Source: Brytella acorum | Lineage (GTDB): Bacteria > Pseudomonadota > Alphaproteobacteria > Acetobacterales > Acetobacteraceae | Direction: 5' to 3' | Length of the DNA stretch: 64,000 nucleotides | NCBI RefSeq assembly: GCF_029309905.1 | Contig: NZ_JARBJP010000006.1 | Location: forward strand, 140,569 to 204,568 | Part shown: positions 37,581-47,400 of the stretch, one piece after another | Layout of the letters: each line of letters opens with the position of its first letter | Position numbering within the stretch: the first letter of the stretch is position 1 | Program-made: the position numbers and the translations under genes | Notes under the pieces: generated by a model | What the model saw: the letters and a program-made list of their open reading frames with translations, nothing else | Databases searched by the model: none | Told to the model about the DNA's origin: nothing

Positions 37581-40052
37581 GTGACAGTCCACAGCCGCTA
37601 TCGCGGAGTCCGGTCGTTCTCGCGGTTTTACGCCATCGTCCAGCTGACGGGTTCGTGCCTTGCCGTGTCGGGAGCCCGCGCGGCCGAAGGGCAAGTCGCA
37701 CTCACGCCCCCTCCGGCGATCCGGCATTTCTCGATCCCCGCGCAACCGTTGCAAAGCGCGTTGCAGGCGTATCTTCAGCAAACAGGTGTCCAGGTCGCCT
37801 ATCCGACGGCCGATGCGGGGGCTGTGCGCAGTACCGCCGTGACAGGTGATTTCACGCCTCGGGATGGACTATCCCGTCTGCTGGCCGGCACGGGCCTGAC
37901 CTATCGTTTCACTGGCGCGAACAGTGCGACGCTCGGCAAGGCGACTTCGGCCATCATGCTCGGTCCCGTGCGTGTCGGCGGTACGGCAAGGTCCACCGGC
38001 GGGGACGCGCAGTCCGCCTACGGCCCCGGCGTAGGCTTCGTCGCAACCCGGAGCGCGTCGGCCACCCGGACCGATACGCCACTGATCGAGACCCCGAAGA
38101 CGGTCTATGTCGTGACGCGCCAGCAGATGGACGATCTGCAGCCGCTCTCCATTGGAGCGGCGTTGCGGTATACGCCGGGTGTGGTCAGCACGACTGCCAA
38201 TGACAGCACACCTTCGGCCAGTCTGTTCCAGCCCGTGCATCAGCGTGGTTTCGAGTCCTACACCTTCGTGGACGGGCTGCTGAATGGCACCTCCGTGAGC
38301 GATCCCTTCTTTCTGGACCGGATCGAAGCGCTGAGTGGGCCGTCATCGGTTATGTATGGGCAGGCCAACCCCGGCGGTCTCATCAACATGACGCTCAAAC
38401 GGCCGACTGAAAAGGCGCAGGGGCAGGCGAATGTGGGTTTTGGCAATTACGGGCGTTACGAAGGGCAGGTTGATTTCAGCGGTCCGCTCAATAAAAGCGG
38501 GACGTTGCTTTATCGGCTTATCGGTGTCGGTATCACCCAGGGATCGCAGATCGCTTACAACCACTACAAGCGGGTCGCCGCCCAAGGCGATATTGAGTGG
38601 AAAATCGACAAAAAAACTGATCTTACCATCATAGGGCAATTTTCTTATGACCCGGAGACATTGGATCCATGGATCGGAGTTCCCGCCTATGGCAGTTTGA
38701 TCAAGGGGAGTTCCGGTCGCCTCCCGGTATCCAGATATTACGGTGATCCGTCTTTCAACTATAACTGGAATCGCGAATATATGGTGGAGGCTATTTTCCA
38801 TCATGAGTTTACGCGGGATCTGCAGTTCAATTCGACGGCACGGTTTGACGCGCAGAGTAACGCTGGATGTGGTCTCTGGCTTAACAACGTTGATCGGACT
38901 ACCGAGACGATTACCAGATCAGCATTTTGCAATAGCTCGATCAAGGGACGATCATCTCAGATGACGGCCAATCTGAGCTATAAGCTGAAAACGGGGCCAG
39001 TTTCGCATTCCTTCCTCGTTGGCGTCGATTACCGCTCACAATGGTCGGATGGTTACTGGGGGTTCGACTTCGCGACGGTTCCGGACGCAAGTATTCTCCA
39101 CCCGGTATACGGACAATACACATTTTCCGACTACAATAATTATCGGCAGGGAAAATCCACATGGGCCAAGTATGCATATTGGCAGGACGGTATTTATTTT
39201 CAGGATCAGATAAAATGGCGCCGTTTTTACGTGAACCTCTCGGGCCGTCAGGACTGGAACGGATATGGCGATCTCTTTAATCGCCCATTCACATGGAATG
39301 CCGGAATTAACTATGTGTCCAGTATCGGGCTTGCACCTTATTTCAATTATGCGAAATCATTCATGCCGCAAATCGGTAAGGTTTATAGCAACGGCAGTGT
39401 TAGGCAGCCCGACCCATTGAATGGACATCAGTGGGAAGTCGGCCTGAAATATCAGATTCCGAATACTCAGTCTCTTTTCACAGCAGCTTATTATGACCTC
39501 GCCGAAAATAATGTTCTGGTGAACAATCCTGAATTCCCGCAGTATAGCCGTGAGGTCGGTCAGGTACGGTCGAAGGGTGTCGAACTCTCCGCCCACGCCA
39601 ATCTGGCGCAAGGGCTGGATCTGATCGTGAACTATACATGGAACCGGGTTTATAACGCCCGTACGAACCTGACCGATCAAACGATTGGCGGCGAGACGGT
39701 CTCCCTGATGGGCAAGCGCTTGGCGCAGCAGCCGACGAGTGCGGCGTCCGGATTTCTCGACTACCGCTTTCCCAGAGCGCTTGCACCGGGACTGTCGGTC
39801 AATTTTGGCGTTCGCTATCAGGGTCAAAGCTGGGCGGACCAGGCAAACTCTTTCCGTAATCCCTCTTATGTGCTGTTCGACACAGGCTTCAACTGGGAAG
39901 TGGGGCAATTGTTCAAATCAACCAAAGGTCTGAACATCCGGTTGAGCATGACCAATCTCGCGAACAAAACCTATGTCCAGTGCAGTTCCAGCAACCTTTG
40001 TTTTTACGGCGATAAACGAATCGCTTACGGAACGGTCGGCTATCGTTTTTGA
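37581..40052 (+). CDS. TonB-dependent siderophore receptor with STN signalling domain (FecA/FpvA type)
   Basis: 823 residues starting GTG 37581. A signal peptide covers about residues 1-35 (cut after ARA). The STN domain (FSIPAQPLQSALQAYLQQTG to GLTYRF, about 50-110) contacts FecR. The plug follows (ETPKTVYVVTRQQMDDLQ, then GGLINMTLKRPT near 275), and a 22-strand outer-membrane barrel ends in YGTVGYRF with terminal Phe. The TonB box is probably near VGFVATRSASATRTD. Divergent from fecI and fecR, forming a complete cell-surface signalling set. Ligand is likely a ferric siderophore; identity unknown. Confidence 0.9.
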   Translation: MTVHSRYRGVRSFSRFYAIVQLTGSCLAVSGARAAEGQVALTPPPAIRHFSIPAQPLQSALQAYLQQTGVQVAYPTADAGAVRSTAVTGDFTPRDGLSRLLAGTGLTYRFTGANSATLGKATSAIMLGPVRVGGTARSTGGDAQSAYGPGVGFVATRSASATRTDTPLIETPKTVYVVTRQQMDDLQPLSIGAALRYTPGVVSTTANDSTPSASLFQPVHQRGFESYTFVDGLLNGTSVSDPFFLDRIEALSGPSSVMYGQANPGGLINMTLKRPTEKAQGQANVGFGNYGRYEGQVDFSGPLNKSGTLLYRLIGVGITQGSQIAYNHYKRVAAQGDIEWKIDKKTDLTIIGQFSYDPETLDPWIGVPAYGSLIKGSSGRLPVSRYYGDPSFNYNWNREYMVEAIFHHEFTRDLQFNSTARFDAQSNAGCGLWLNNVDRTTETITRSAFCNSSIKGRSSQMTANLSYKLKTGPVSHSFLVGVDYRSQWSDGYWGFDFATVPDASILHPVYGQYTFSDYNNYRQGKSTWAKYAYWQDGIYFQDQIKWRRFYVNLSGRQDWNGYGDLFNRPFTWNAGINYVSSIGLAPYFNYAKSFMPQIGKVYSNGSVRQPDPLNGHQWEVGLKYQIPNTQSLFTAAYYDLAENNVLVNNPEFPQYSREVGQVRSKGVELSAHANLAQGLDLIVNYTWNRVYNARTNLTDQTIGGETVSLMGKRLAQQPTSAASGFLDYRFPRALAPGLSVNFGVRYQGQSWADQANSFRNPSYVLFDTGFNWEVGQLFKSTKGLNIRLSMTNLANKTYVQCSSSNLCFYGDKRIAYGTVGYRF

Positions 40053-40177
40053 AGAACGGTACCCTCGGGTCGAAGGGGATTTTCCAGAGTAAAATTTCAG
40101 AATGGCCTGCGCGCAAGTTTGTTCTGAAAAATTTCTTTTGAAAAATTCGCCATCATAATCGTCTTGAAAGACGAGAG

Positions 40178-40210
40178 GCCTGTATCAGGCGGGTCAGCTT
40201 ACGGGCTGAC
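40178..40210. terminator. Two adjacent small hairpins after the receptor gene
   Basis: GCCTG-TAT-CAGGC (40178-40190) and GTCAGC-N6-GCTGAC (40193-40210) lie back to back about 125 bp after the receptor stop. Neither has a long U-run, so termination would be weak or Rho-assisted. Confidence 0.35.
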
Positions 40211-40253
40211 AGATTAAGGTGAGACAGGGCAAAGATGGGACTTTACAACCGTC

Positions 40254-40272
40254 GAGAATGCGACTCATTATC
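40254..40272. promoter_or_regulatory. Fur box upstream of the PepSY-exbBD-tonB operon
   Basis: GAGAATGCGACTCATTATC matches the classical 19-bp Fur consensus (GATAATGATAATCATTATC) at 15 of 19 positions by direct comparison. It is 30 bp ahead of ATG 40303, so iron-loaded Fur would block the promoter of the PepSY, exbB, exbD, tonB series. Confidence 0.65.
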
Positions 40273-40302
40273 ACGCTCATCTGCGGAGGGTGACTGAACG
40301 CC

Positions 40303-41532
40303 ATGACCACCACGACGCTGCGTCGCTGGTTCGTCGTCCATAAATGGACGAGCCTGATCTGTACGCTGTTTCTGCTGGTCGTATGCGTCACCGGGCTGCC
40401 GATGCTGTTCTCCGAGCAGATCTGGGACACGTTCGTCGGTGACGACGATCCACCTTACGAGGTTCTGCCGCCCGGCACGCCGAACACCAGCTTCGATATC
40501 ATGGTCGCGAAGGCGCGGGCGATGTTTCCCGGTCAGATCGTCACCAGTGTCAATCCGGACGACGACGAGCCGGCGGTGCTGGTGTCGATGGCCCCAAGCT
40601 GGCAGGCGCTCAAGGACGACGAAAAATATCCGGATCGAAATTCGGGGCACTGGATCAAGTTCGACGCCCGTACTGCGAAAGTGCTGAAACAGTCTCCGCT
40701 TCCCGATGCGCCGAAGAAGCCCCGCACCTGGACCGGAATCATCCTTGGCACGGCGACACGCCTGCACATGAATCTGTTCGCGGGTCTGCCCGGCGCGCTG
40801 TTCATGGGCGTCATGGGCGCTCTGTTCGTCGCATCTCTCGTCTCGGGAACGGTGCTCTATGGACGCTATATGAAGCGTCTGTCTTTCGGCACGCTGCGCC
40901 GGGATCGGGCGGTGCGCCTGACATGGCTGGATCTGCACAATCTGCTGGGCACGGTCACGCTGGCGTGGGCCCTGGTGGTCGGCTTCACGGGCTTCGTCAA
41001 TGAATTGCAGACGCCGCTTTTCGGACTGTGGCGCATCACGGATGTCCGCCAGATCCTCAAGCCTTACGTCGGGCTGCCGGAAGTATCACAGGCGAATCTG
41101 TCCTCGGTGCAGGCGGCGTTCGACACGGCGGCGAAGGCCGCACCCGGCAACGAGGTGACGGGGCTGTCCTACCCCGGCGCGCCGTTCGGCAGTCCGGTGC
41201 ATTACGTGCTGTGGACGCATGGCGCGACACCGTTGCGCGGGCGGCTCTTCACGCCGGTTCTGGTGGACGCCCGCACGGGCGCGCTGACCGGGGCGTACCC
41301 GATGCCGTGGTATCTGCGCTTCCTCGAAATCTCCCGTCCGCTGCATTTCGGCGATTACGGCGGGTTACCCCTCAAACTGCTCTGGGCGTTGCTGGATATG
41401 GTTGTGATCGCCGTTCTTGTCAGCGGCGTCGTACTCTGGGCCGGGAAGCGCCGGATCGCGACGGATGTGCGTCTGCGTGCGCTTGGCTTTGATCTGGAGA
41501 ACGTGCCGACACCCGGGGAGGCAATGCAATGA
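40303..41532 (+). CDS. PepSY-associated membrane protein (iron-uptake linked)
   Basis: 409 residues with four membrane helices: one near 18-40, one near 165-190, one near 220-240 and one close to the C-terminus (about 365-385). The first part reads RWFVVHKWTSLICTLFLLVVCVTGLP, the usual PepSY_TM opening with a conserved HKW (only the HKW and CVTGLP parts are diagnostic). Such proteins accompany TonB-dependent siderophore systems and may act as inner-membrane ferric reductases or siderophore-processing partners. It opens an operon whose genes overlap or nearly touch. Confidence 0.8.
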   Translation: MTTTTLRRWFVVHKWTSLICTLFLLVVCVTGLPMLFSEQIWDTFVGDDDPPYEVLPPGTPNTSFDIMVAKARAMFPGQIVTSVNPDDDEPAVLVSMAPSWQALKDDEKYPDRNSGHWIKFDARTAKVLKQSPLPDAPKKPRTWTGIILGTATRLHMNLFAGLPGALFMGVMGALFVASLVSGTVLYGRYMKRLSFGTLRRDRAVRLTWLDLHNLLGTVTLAWALVVGFTGFVNELQTPLFGLWRITDVRQILKPYVGLPEVSQANLSSVQAAFDTAAKAAPGNEVTGLSYPGAPFGSPVHYVLWTHGATPLRGRLFTPVLVDARTGALTGAYPMPWYLRFLEISRPLHFGDYGGLPLKLLWALLDMVVIAVLVSGVVLWAGKRRIATDVRLRALGFDLENVPTPGEAMQ

Positions 41533-41774
41533 ACGCCACTCCGCCGATTCCGCCATCCCTGTCCTCCGCATCCCGCGCGCCTGTCGCGGTCTGGCCGTGG
41601 CCGATGGCGCTGGGTCTGCTCACGGTGTTCGGGCTGCTGTCGGCGCTCCTGGGGCAGCATGGCGTCTGGCTTGCGCTGTCCTGGATCACACTTTCCGTTC
41701 CCCTCGTCGTGACGCTCGCCTGCCTGATCCGGGCCTGGCGTCGCGCACCGTCTGTCAAAGGAGGTCCGTCATGA
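41529..41774 (+). CDS. Small two-helix membrane protein in iron operon
   Basis: 81 residues with two hydrophobic helices (about 25-45 and 47-67), a Pro-rich N-terminus and a basic C-terminal tail. ATGA overlaps on both sides (41529-41532 with PepSY, 41771-41774 with exbB) show tight translational coupling. Similar small proteins of unknown function occur between PepSY and exbB genes; I cannot assign a family with certainty. Confidence 0.75.
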   Translation: MNATPPIPPSLSSASRAPVAVWPWPMALGLLTVFGLLSALLGQHGVWLALSWITLSVPLVVTLACLIRAWRRAPSVKGGPS

Positions 41775-42499
41775 CCCCGATATCCTTCTCCCCGTGGGAG
41801 ATGTTCCTCACCGCAGGCCCGGTCGTACGTGCCGTCATGACCCTGCTGGTCGTGGCTTCGCTGCTGACCTGGACCGTCTTCATCGCCAAATCCGTCGAGT
41901 TTTTTCGCCTTCGCCTGCGGCTGGCTCGCGCGGAGCGCGTCCTGACGGAGGCCAATACGCTCACTCTCGGCGAAGAATGGACGCGTGATTATGGCGGTAT
42001 CGCCCATAATCTCGTCATGGCTGCCGCGGCGGAGCGTCAGCAGTCGCAGGACATCCTCGAAGACCGGGAGGGCCTCAAGGAACGTATCGTGCTCCATCTC
42101 GAACGGCTCGAAGCGGCCGAGGGCCGCCGCCTGATGCGCGGCACCGGGCTGCTGGCCACCATCGGCGCAACGTCGCCTTTCATCGGGCTGTTCGGGACGG
42201 TCTGGGGAATCATGACCTCGTTCACCGGCATTGCGGCGGCAAAGGCCACCAGCCTCGCCGTGGTGGCGCCGGGCATCGCGGAAGCGTTGCTGGCCACTGC
42301 GCTGGGGCTGGTCGCGGCCATTCCGGCGGTCGTGATCTACAATCATCTGGCTCGTCAGTCCGCCTCCTGCCGCGCGCAGGTGGCGGATCTGACATCACTG
42401 GTCATGCGGCTGGTCTCGCGTGATCTCAGCCGCATGGGCCTGCCGCTCGTAACCGGTCAGGTCGTGCGCTTCGACGCACGGGCCGTCACGGCGGAGTGA
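41771..42499 (+). CDS. exbB: ExbB/TolQ-type proton channel subunit
   Basis: 242 residues from ATG 41771, which overlaps the previous stop; the longer upstream frame is only its extension. Three membrane segments: about 15-38, and a pair in the second half containing GTGLLATIGATSPFIGLFGTVWGIM and ALGLVAAIPAVVIYN with the conserved Thr of the proton path. It forms the inner-membrane motor with ExbD and TonB that powers the outer-membrane receptors in this window. Confidence 0.92.
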   Translation: MTPISFSPWEMFLTAGPVVRAVMTLLVVASLLTWTVFIAKSVEFFRLRLRLARAERVLTEANTLTLGEEWTRDYGGIAHNLVMAAAAERQQSQDILEDREGLKERIVLHLERLEAAEGRRLMRGTGLLATIGATSPFIGLFGTVWGIMTSFTGIAAAKATSLAVVAPGIAEALLATALGLVAAIPAVVIYNHLARQSASCRAQVADLTSLVMRLVSRDLSRMGLPLVTGQVVRFDARAVTAE

Positions 42500-42505
42500 C
42501 ATGTC

Positions 42506-42961
42506 ATGATCCGCATCCGCCACGCCGACGAGACGCCGCACGAGGCCAGCGAGATCAACGTCACGCCCTTCATCGACGTGATGCTGGTGCTGCTGGTGAT
42601 CTTCATGGTCACGGCCCCGCTGACCACGGTGAACGTGCCGGTGGACCTGCCATCCTCATCCGAGAAGCCGACGCCACGCCCGGACGATCCGGTGTTCCTG
42701 ACCGTCAAAGCCGATCATGGTCTGGCGCTGGGCGAGGACACCGTCGCACCGGACGGCTTGGCGTCCGCTCTCGCGGCGGCAACCAAAGGTAACAAGGACC
42801 AACGCATTTTCCTGCGTGCCGACAAGACGGTCGATTACGGTACGCTGATGGGCGTTATGGATAAGCTGCGCGCCGCCGGATACCTCAAGGTCGCGCTGGT
42901 CAACCTCCAGGGCCAGGAAGAAGGCAGCGCGGCGGGTCTCACGCCAGGCGGCACACCGTGA
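42506..42961 (+). CDS. exbD: ExbD-type biopolymer transport protein
   Basis: 151 residues. One N-terminal membrane helix containing INVTPFIDVMLVLLVIFMV, with the essential Asp (about residue 27), then a periplasmic domain with VFLRADKTVDYGTLMGVMDKLRAAG. The gene starts six bases after exbB ends and its stop overlaps the tonB start at 42958. Confidence 0.92.
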   Translation: MIRIRHADETPHEASEINVTPFIDVMLVLLVIFMVTAPLTTVNVPVDLPSSSEKPTPRPDDPVFLTVKADHGLALGEDTVAPDGLASALAAATKGNKDQRIFLRADKTVDYGTLMGVMDKLRAAGYLKVALVNLQGQEEGSAAGLTPGGTP

Positions 42962-43812
42962 GCAGTACCACGCATATCCCGAGCAACGCGCGTCCGACCG
43001 CCTTTGTCGACTGGCAGCGCGACCAGCTCCATAGGGCAGGGCGTGAGGACGCCATGCGCTGGGGCCTGTCCTTCCTCGCAGTGCTGGCGGTCAGCGGCGG
43101 TATCGTTTGGTACGTCATGCGTCTGCCGTCCCCGATCATGGCCGTCCCGGAACCGCCCCCGGCTGCCATTGCCATCGATATGGCCCCGGAACCGGTTTCC
43201 GCGCCGACCCCGCCGACGGATCAGCCGCCGGGGCCGCAGCAGACGCAGTCCATTCCCGACCCGGCGCCCGTTGAGCCACCCAAGATTACCGCGCCCCCAT
43301 CGCCCGCGCCCAATCCGCCTGTTCCGGTGCCCAAACCGGAAAAGCCGCAGAAACTGGTGAAGAAACACAAACCGGTGCCAATGCTCAAAAAGCCGATTCC
43401 GGACAGGACGCCACCTGCCGAGGCAACCACGGCGCCTCCGTCGTCAGAGGCACCTCCCGCACCGAGTCAGGCGGCACCGGCACCAGGCGCATCGTCGTCA
43501 CAGGCATCGCATGATCCGGTGACCTGGCAGGGAGCGCTGTTGGCGCAGCTTGAAAAGTTCAAGCGCTATCCGTCCGACGCCATGGCCGATCATCAGGAGG
43601 GCGTTCCGACGGTGACCTTCACCATGGACCGAAAAGGGCATGTGCTGTCCGTTACGCTGGCGAGCAGCTCCGGCCATGCGCTGCTGGATCAGGAAGCAGT
43701 GGCTCTGCCGAAGCGCGCCGATCCTCTTCCGCCACCGCCCGACAGTGTCACCGGCGATCCGGTGACGCTCACCGTGCCGATCGAGTTCTACATCAAATCC
43801 GACAGGAACTGA
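42958..43812 (+). CDS. tonB: TonB energy-transducing protein
   Basis: 284 residues, GTG start overlapping the exbD stop. A cytoplasmic stretch of about 35 residues, a membrane helix near 38-56 (LSFLAVLAVSGGIVWYVM), a long Pro-rich and Lys-Pro spacer (about 65-175), then a C-terminal TonB domain with LAQLEKFKRYPSDAM and GVPTVTFTMDRKGHVLSV. Spans inner membrane to periplasm and contacts the TonB boxes of the two receptors encoded at 37581 and 53386. Confidence 0.92.
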   Translation: MSSTTHIPSNARPTAFVDWQRDQLHRAGREDAMRWGLSFLAVLAVSGGIVWYVMRLPSPIMAVPEPPPAAIAIDMAPEPVSAPTPPTDQPPGPQQTQSIPDPAPVEPPKITAPPSPAPNPPVPVPKPEKPQKLVKKHKPVPMLKKPIPDRTPPAEATTAPPSSEAPPAPSQAAPAPGASSSQASHDPVTWQGALLAQLEKFKRYPSDAMADHQEGVPTVTFTMDRKGHVLSVTLASSSGHALLDQEAVALPKRADPLPPPPDSVTGDPVTLTVPIEFYIKSDRN

Positions 43813-43858
43813 GGTTTTCCGCCCATTCGTTATCCAGGATCGTGACAGGATCAAAACC

Positions 43859-44377
43859 ATGCTCGTCTTTCCCGAACACCGCCGCTCACCTCCTGACGTC
43901 CAGAAAATCCGACCCGGCATGGAGGCCAGTGGCAGGCTGGTACGGCAGATCGAACGACGCTGTCGCGCGGTGGGCTTCAAGATGACCGGTGTGCGGCGCG
44001 TTCTCCTGCATGGTATTCTCGAGGCGGGCGAGGGTGCCACCGCTGTCGAGATCTGGAAGACGCTGGGCATGATGATCGAGGGACATGTCCCGAGCCATGG
44101 CTCACTCCAGCGGAACCTGAACCTCCTGGTCGAGCATGGCGTGCTGCATCGCGATGTCGGCGCGGACAGGATCTGGCGCTATCGCGTCGCGCCGAAAGAT
44201 GGAACGATGGGGATGGCCGTCACGTTCGTGGAAGCCGACACCGGTCGGGAGATTGCGTGTGATGCTCCGGAGGTCGCGATCCTGCTGCGTCGCATTGCCG
44301 CCCGGCATGGCCTCGCGGTGCGCGAAGCCTCCATCACCGTCGCCCCGTCACCGCTCCACGCCGTGGAGGCTCGCTGA
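43859..44377 (+). CDS. Fur-superfamily regulator lacking the usual metal-binding residues
   Basis: 172 residues. The Fur-like winged helix is visible: AVGFKMTGVRRVLLHGIL, then SHGSLQRNLNLLVEHGVLHR for the recognition helix and wing. The canonical HxHxxxC and CxxC metal motifs of Fur/Zur are missing; the dimer part reads EADTGREIACDAPEVAILLRRIA. It lies 46 bp after tonB and before the RND gene. It may act as a metal-independent local regulator or sense something other than free metal. Weak chance of a different winged-helix family. Confidence 0.7.
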   Translation: MLVFPEHRRSPPDVQKIRPGMEASGRLVRQIERRCRAVGFKMTGVRRVLLHGILEAGEGATAVEIWKTLGMMIEGHVPSHGSLQRNLNLLVEHGVLHRDVGADRIWRYRVAPKDGTMGMAVTFVEADTGREIACDAPEVAILLRRIAARHGLAVREASITVAPSPLHAVEAR

Positions 44378-44468
44378 ATCCCAGAATATTTTTCGCCCGA
44401 CCGCTGAAAAGCCGCCGCAGTTGATCGTCTTATAAACAGAGCCCTCCCGCGGGGACGGGGCATTCCCT

Positions 44469-47400
44469 TTGAGCTTCATCGCCTTTTTCATCCGTCGTCC
44501 GGTTGCGACCACGCTTTTGCTGCTGGCAGCCGTGCTGTCGGGCCTTTTGGCCCTCCCGTCGCTGCCGGTTTCGGATCTTCCGGATGTCAGTGTCCCGGTC
44601 ATTTCAGTCTCCGCGAGCAACGCCGGGGGCACGCCGGAGGTTATGGCACGTACGGTCGCCGCACCCTTGGAGCGCCATCTCGGCACCATCGCTGGCGTCA
44701 CGCAGATGCAGTCGGTTTCCACACGCGGCGAAACCATGATCTCGCTGGGCTTCGAGGTCGGGCGCGATCTCAACGGCGCCGCGCGCGACGTCGAAGCGGC
44801 GATCCGTGCGGCGCGGGCGGATCTGCCGAAAACACCAGGTTCCGACCCCAGCTATCATCGCGCCAATCCGAATGCGACGCCGGTGCTGATCCTTGCCGTC
44901 ACACCCGGAATGATGGCGATGCCGCGTCTCTATGATCTGGTGAACGTCACGCTGCGTCCCATGCTGCTCCAGGTGCCGGGGGTGGGCGATGTCGAACTCC
45001 TGGGCAGTTCGGCGCCTGCCGTGCGCGTGGCCATGAACCCGCTGGCCTTCTTCAAATACGGTATGGGTTTCGAAAACCTGCGCGCGGCACTGGCCTCGGC
45101 CAACGCCCATGCGCCGAAGGGCGTCATCGATACGCATGGCCAGCGTTTCCAGCTGGCAGTCAACGACCAGGCGGAACATGCGGTCGACTACCGAAATCTG
45201 ATCATCGCATACAAGAACGGCCGTCCGGTCAGGCTCAGCGACGTCGCGACCGTGAGCGACAGCATGCAGGACGTCAACGCCGCCGCCTTCTTCGATGGCA
45301 AGCCAGCCCTGACGCTTCTGGTGCGCGCCCAGCCGGGAGCCAATCTGCTCGGCCTCGTCGATGCGGTGAAAGCGCGCCTTCCTCGTCTGCGCATGCTGAT
45401 GCCACCAGGGGCGAACGTCGCCGTGGCCCGGGACGGCTCCGTCGTGATCCGCTCATCCCTGCATCATACGGCCATTACCCTGCTGCTCGCATGCGTGCTG
45501 GCGCTGGGCGTGGTCTGGGCGTTCCTGCGCTCCGCTACCGCGGCGCTGGCAGCGGCGATCGTCGTGCCGTGCTGCCTGATCGCCAGTCTCGGCCCGATGC
45601 ATCTGGCCGGGTTCGGGCTGGACAATCTCTCGCTCATGGCCCTGACCGTGGTGACGGGACTGGTCGTCGATGACGCGATCGTGGTGATCGAAAACATCAT
45701 GCGCCATCGCGCTCTCGGTCTGTCGATCGAGGAGGCGGCGATCATGGGTGGAAGCGAAGTGGTGTTCACCCTGCTGTCCATCACGATCTCGGTGGTGGCG
45801 GTATTCGCGCCGATCGGTCTTGCGCCCGGCCTCACCGGGCGGCTGTTCGGGGAATTTGCGGGCACGGTCGGGATCGCGGTCACAGTGTCTCTGGTCCTGT
45901 CGTGCACGGCGACGCCGTGCCTGACGGCCACCTTTCTGCGGCTCTCCGACGCGTGGCGGCCCGCGATGAGCCGGAGCGCGCCTGCCCCGAGGAACAATCG
46001 GCCAGCCAGTCTCTATCCTCACATACTGGATCTCTGTCTGCGACACCCGGGCAAGACGGTGCTGCTGCTGCCGATGACGCTGCTGGTCGCGTTTGTCCTG
46101 TTCGTCCGTATGCCGAAGATCGTGTTTCCGAAACAGGATATCGGTATCGTTTCGGGCGGTTCGCGCGCCGACGGCGCCACGCTGGCCGATACGAAGGCGC
46201 GCATCGCGCGCTTCAGTCGCGTCATGCTGTCCGATCCTGGCGTCTCGCATGTCGTGGCCTATCTCGACACCTCCGAGGGATCGAGCCATGGCATGGTCTT
46301 CGCGACCCTGCGCGATATGGCCGACCGTCAGGACAGCGCCACCACGATCGCCCGGCGTGCCGCAGTGACCATGCGGCACGAACGCCACGGCGAATATCAC
46401 GCCCAGGCGCCCGGCAACCTGATGATGCGTGTGGGATCGAGCAGCTCCGGCCTCAGCTATATCCTGCGTAGCGACGACGAGCGTGTTCCCGGACCTGCGG
46501 CCCGACGACTGGCGCAGGCGCTGAAACGACATCCCGAATTCAGCGATGTCGACGAGGATAGCGATCCGCCGGACGAGAGCCTTTCCTTTATCATCAACCG
46601 TGATGTCGCAGCCCGCCTGGGTGTCACGCCGCAGGTTATTGGCTCGACCCTGTCCGATGCATTCGGGCAGATCACCGCTTCGGTCGTCTATAGCTGGCGC
46701 GGGCAGTATAATGTCGTCATGACGTTGCAGGAGCAGTTCCTACACGATCCGGCGCTGCTCCGGAATTTCTGGGTCAGCCCTTCCGGCGGTTCGGCTTCCG
46801 GCAGCGCGGCGTCGAACACGATCCGCGCGATCACGCAGGGAGCGGTCGGCGGGCCGTCCACGCTCGCAGCGGCAGCGTTTCGCAACCAGATCGCCAATGG
46901 GTTGGCTGGCGGCGCGACCGCCTCCACAGGGGCGGCGGTCGCGACAGGGACGGAGACGCTGGTTCCGCTTTCAGTGGCAGCAACGCTTGTCTCGACCCGC
47001 GATCCCACAAGCGTCACGCATCTCGGCTACGCCAGTTCGGCGTCCATCGCGCTGTCTTTGCCACCGACTCTCAGCGGTGTCCTGCAGAGCGATGAAGGGG
47101 ACGCGGCCAAAAGCACGCGAGACAGCGAAATGCTGATACTGGGTGCAATCGTCGCGGTCTATCTCACGCTGGGGATCCTTTATGAAAACACGTTTCGCCC
47201 GCTGACGATCCTGTCCACCGTGCCTTCGGCAGGGATCGGCGCGGTGCTGGCGCTGGAGCTGTTCGGGTTGCCGTTCTCGGGCATGGCGGTCGTGGCGATG
47301 CTGCTGCTCACCGGCGTCTCGCTCAAGAACGCCATCATGCTGGTCGATTTCGCGGTGCTGGCACAGCGCATGCAGGCTCTCGCGCCCCGTGCGGCGATCC

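Noticed and set aside
45453..46532. 359-codon minus-strand frame within the RND gene
   Set aside because: Composition-driven antisense frame with His/Gln/Arg-rich low-complexity content and no homology that I recognise.
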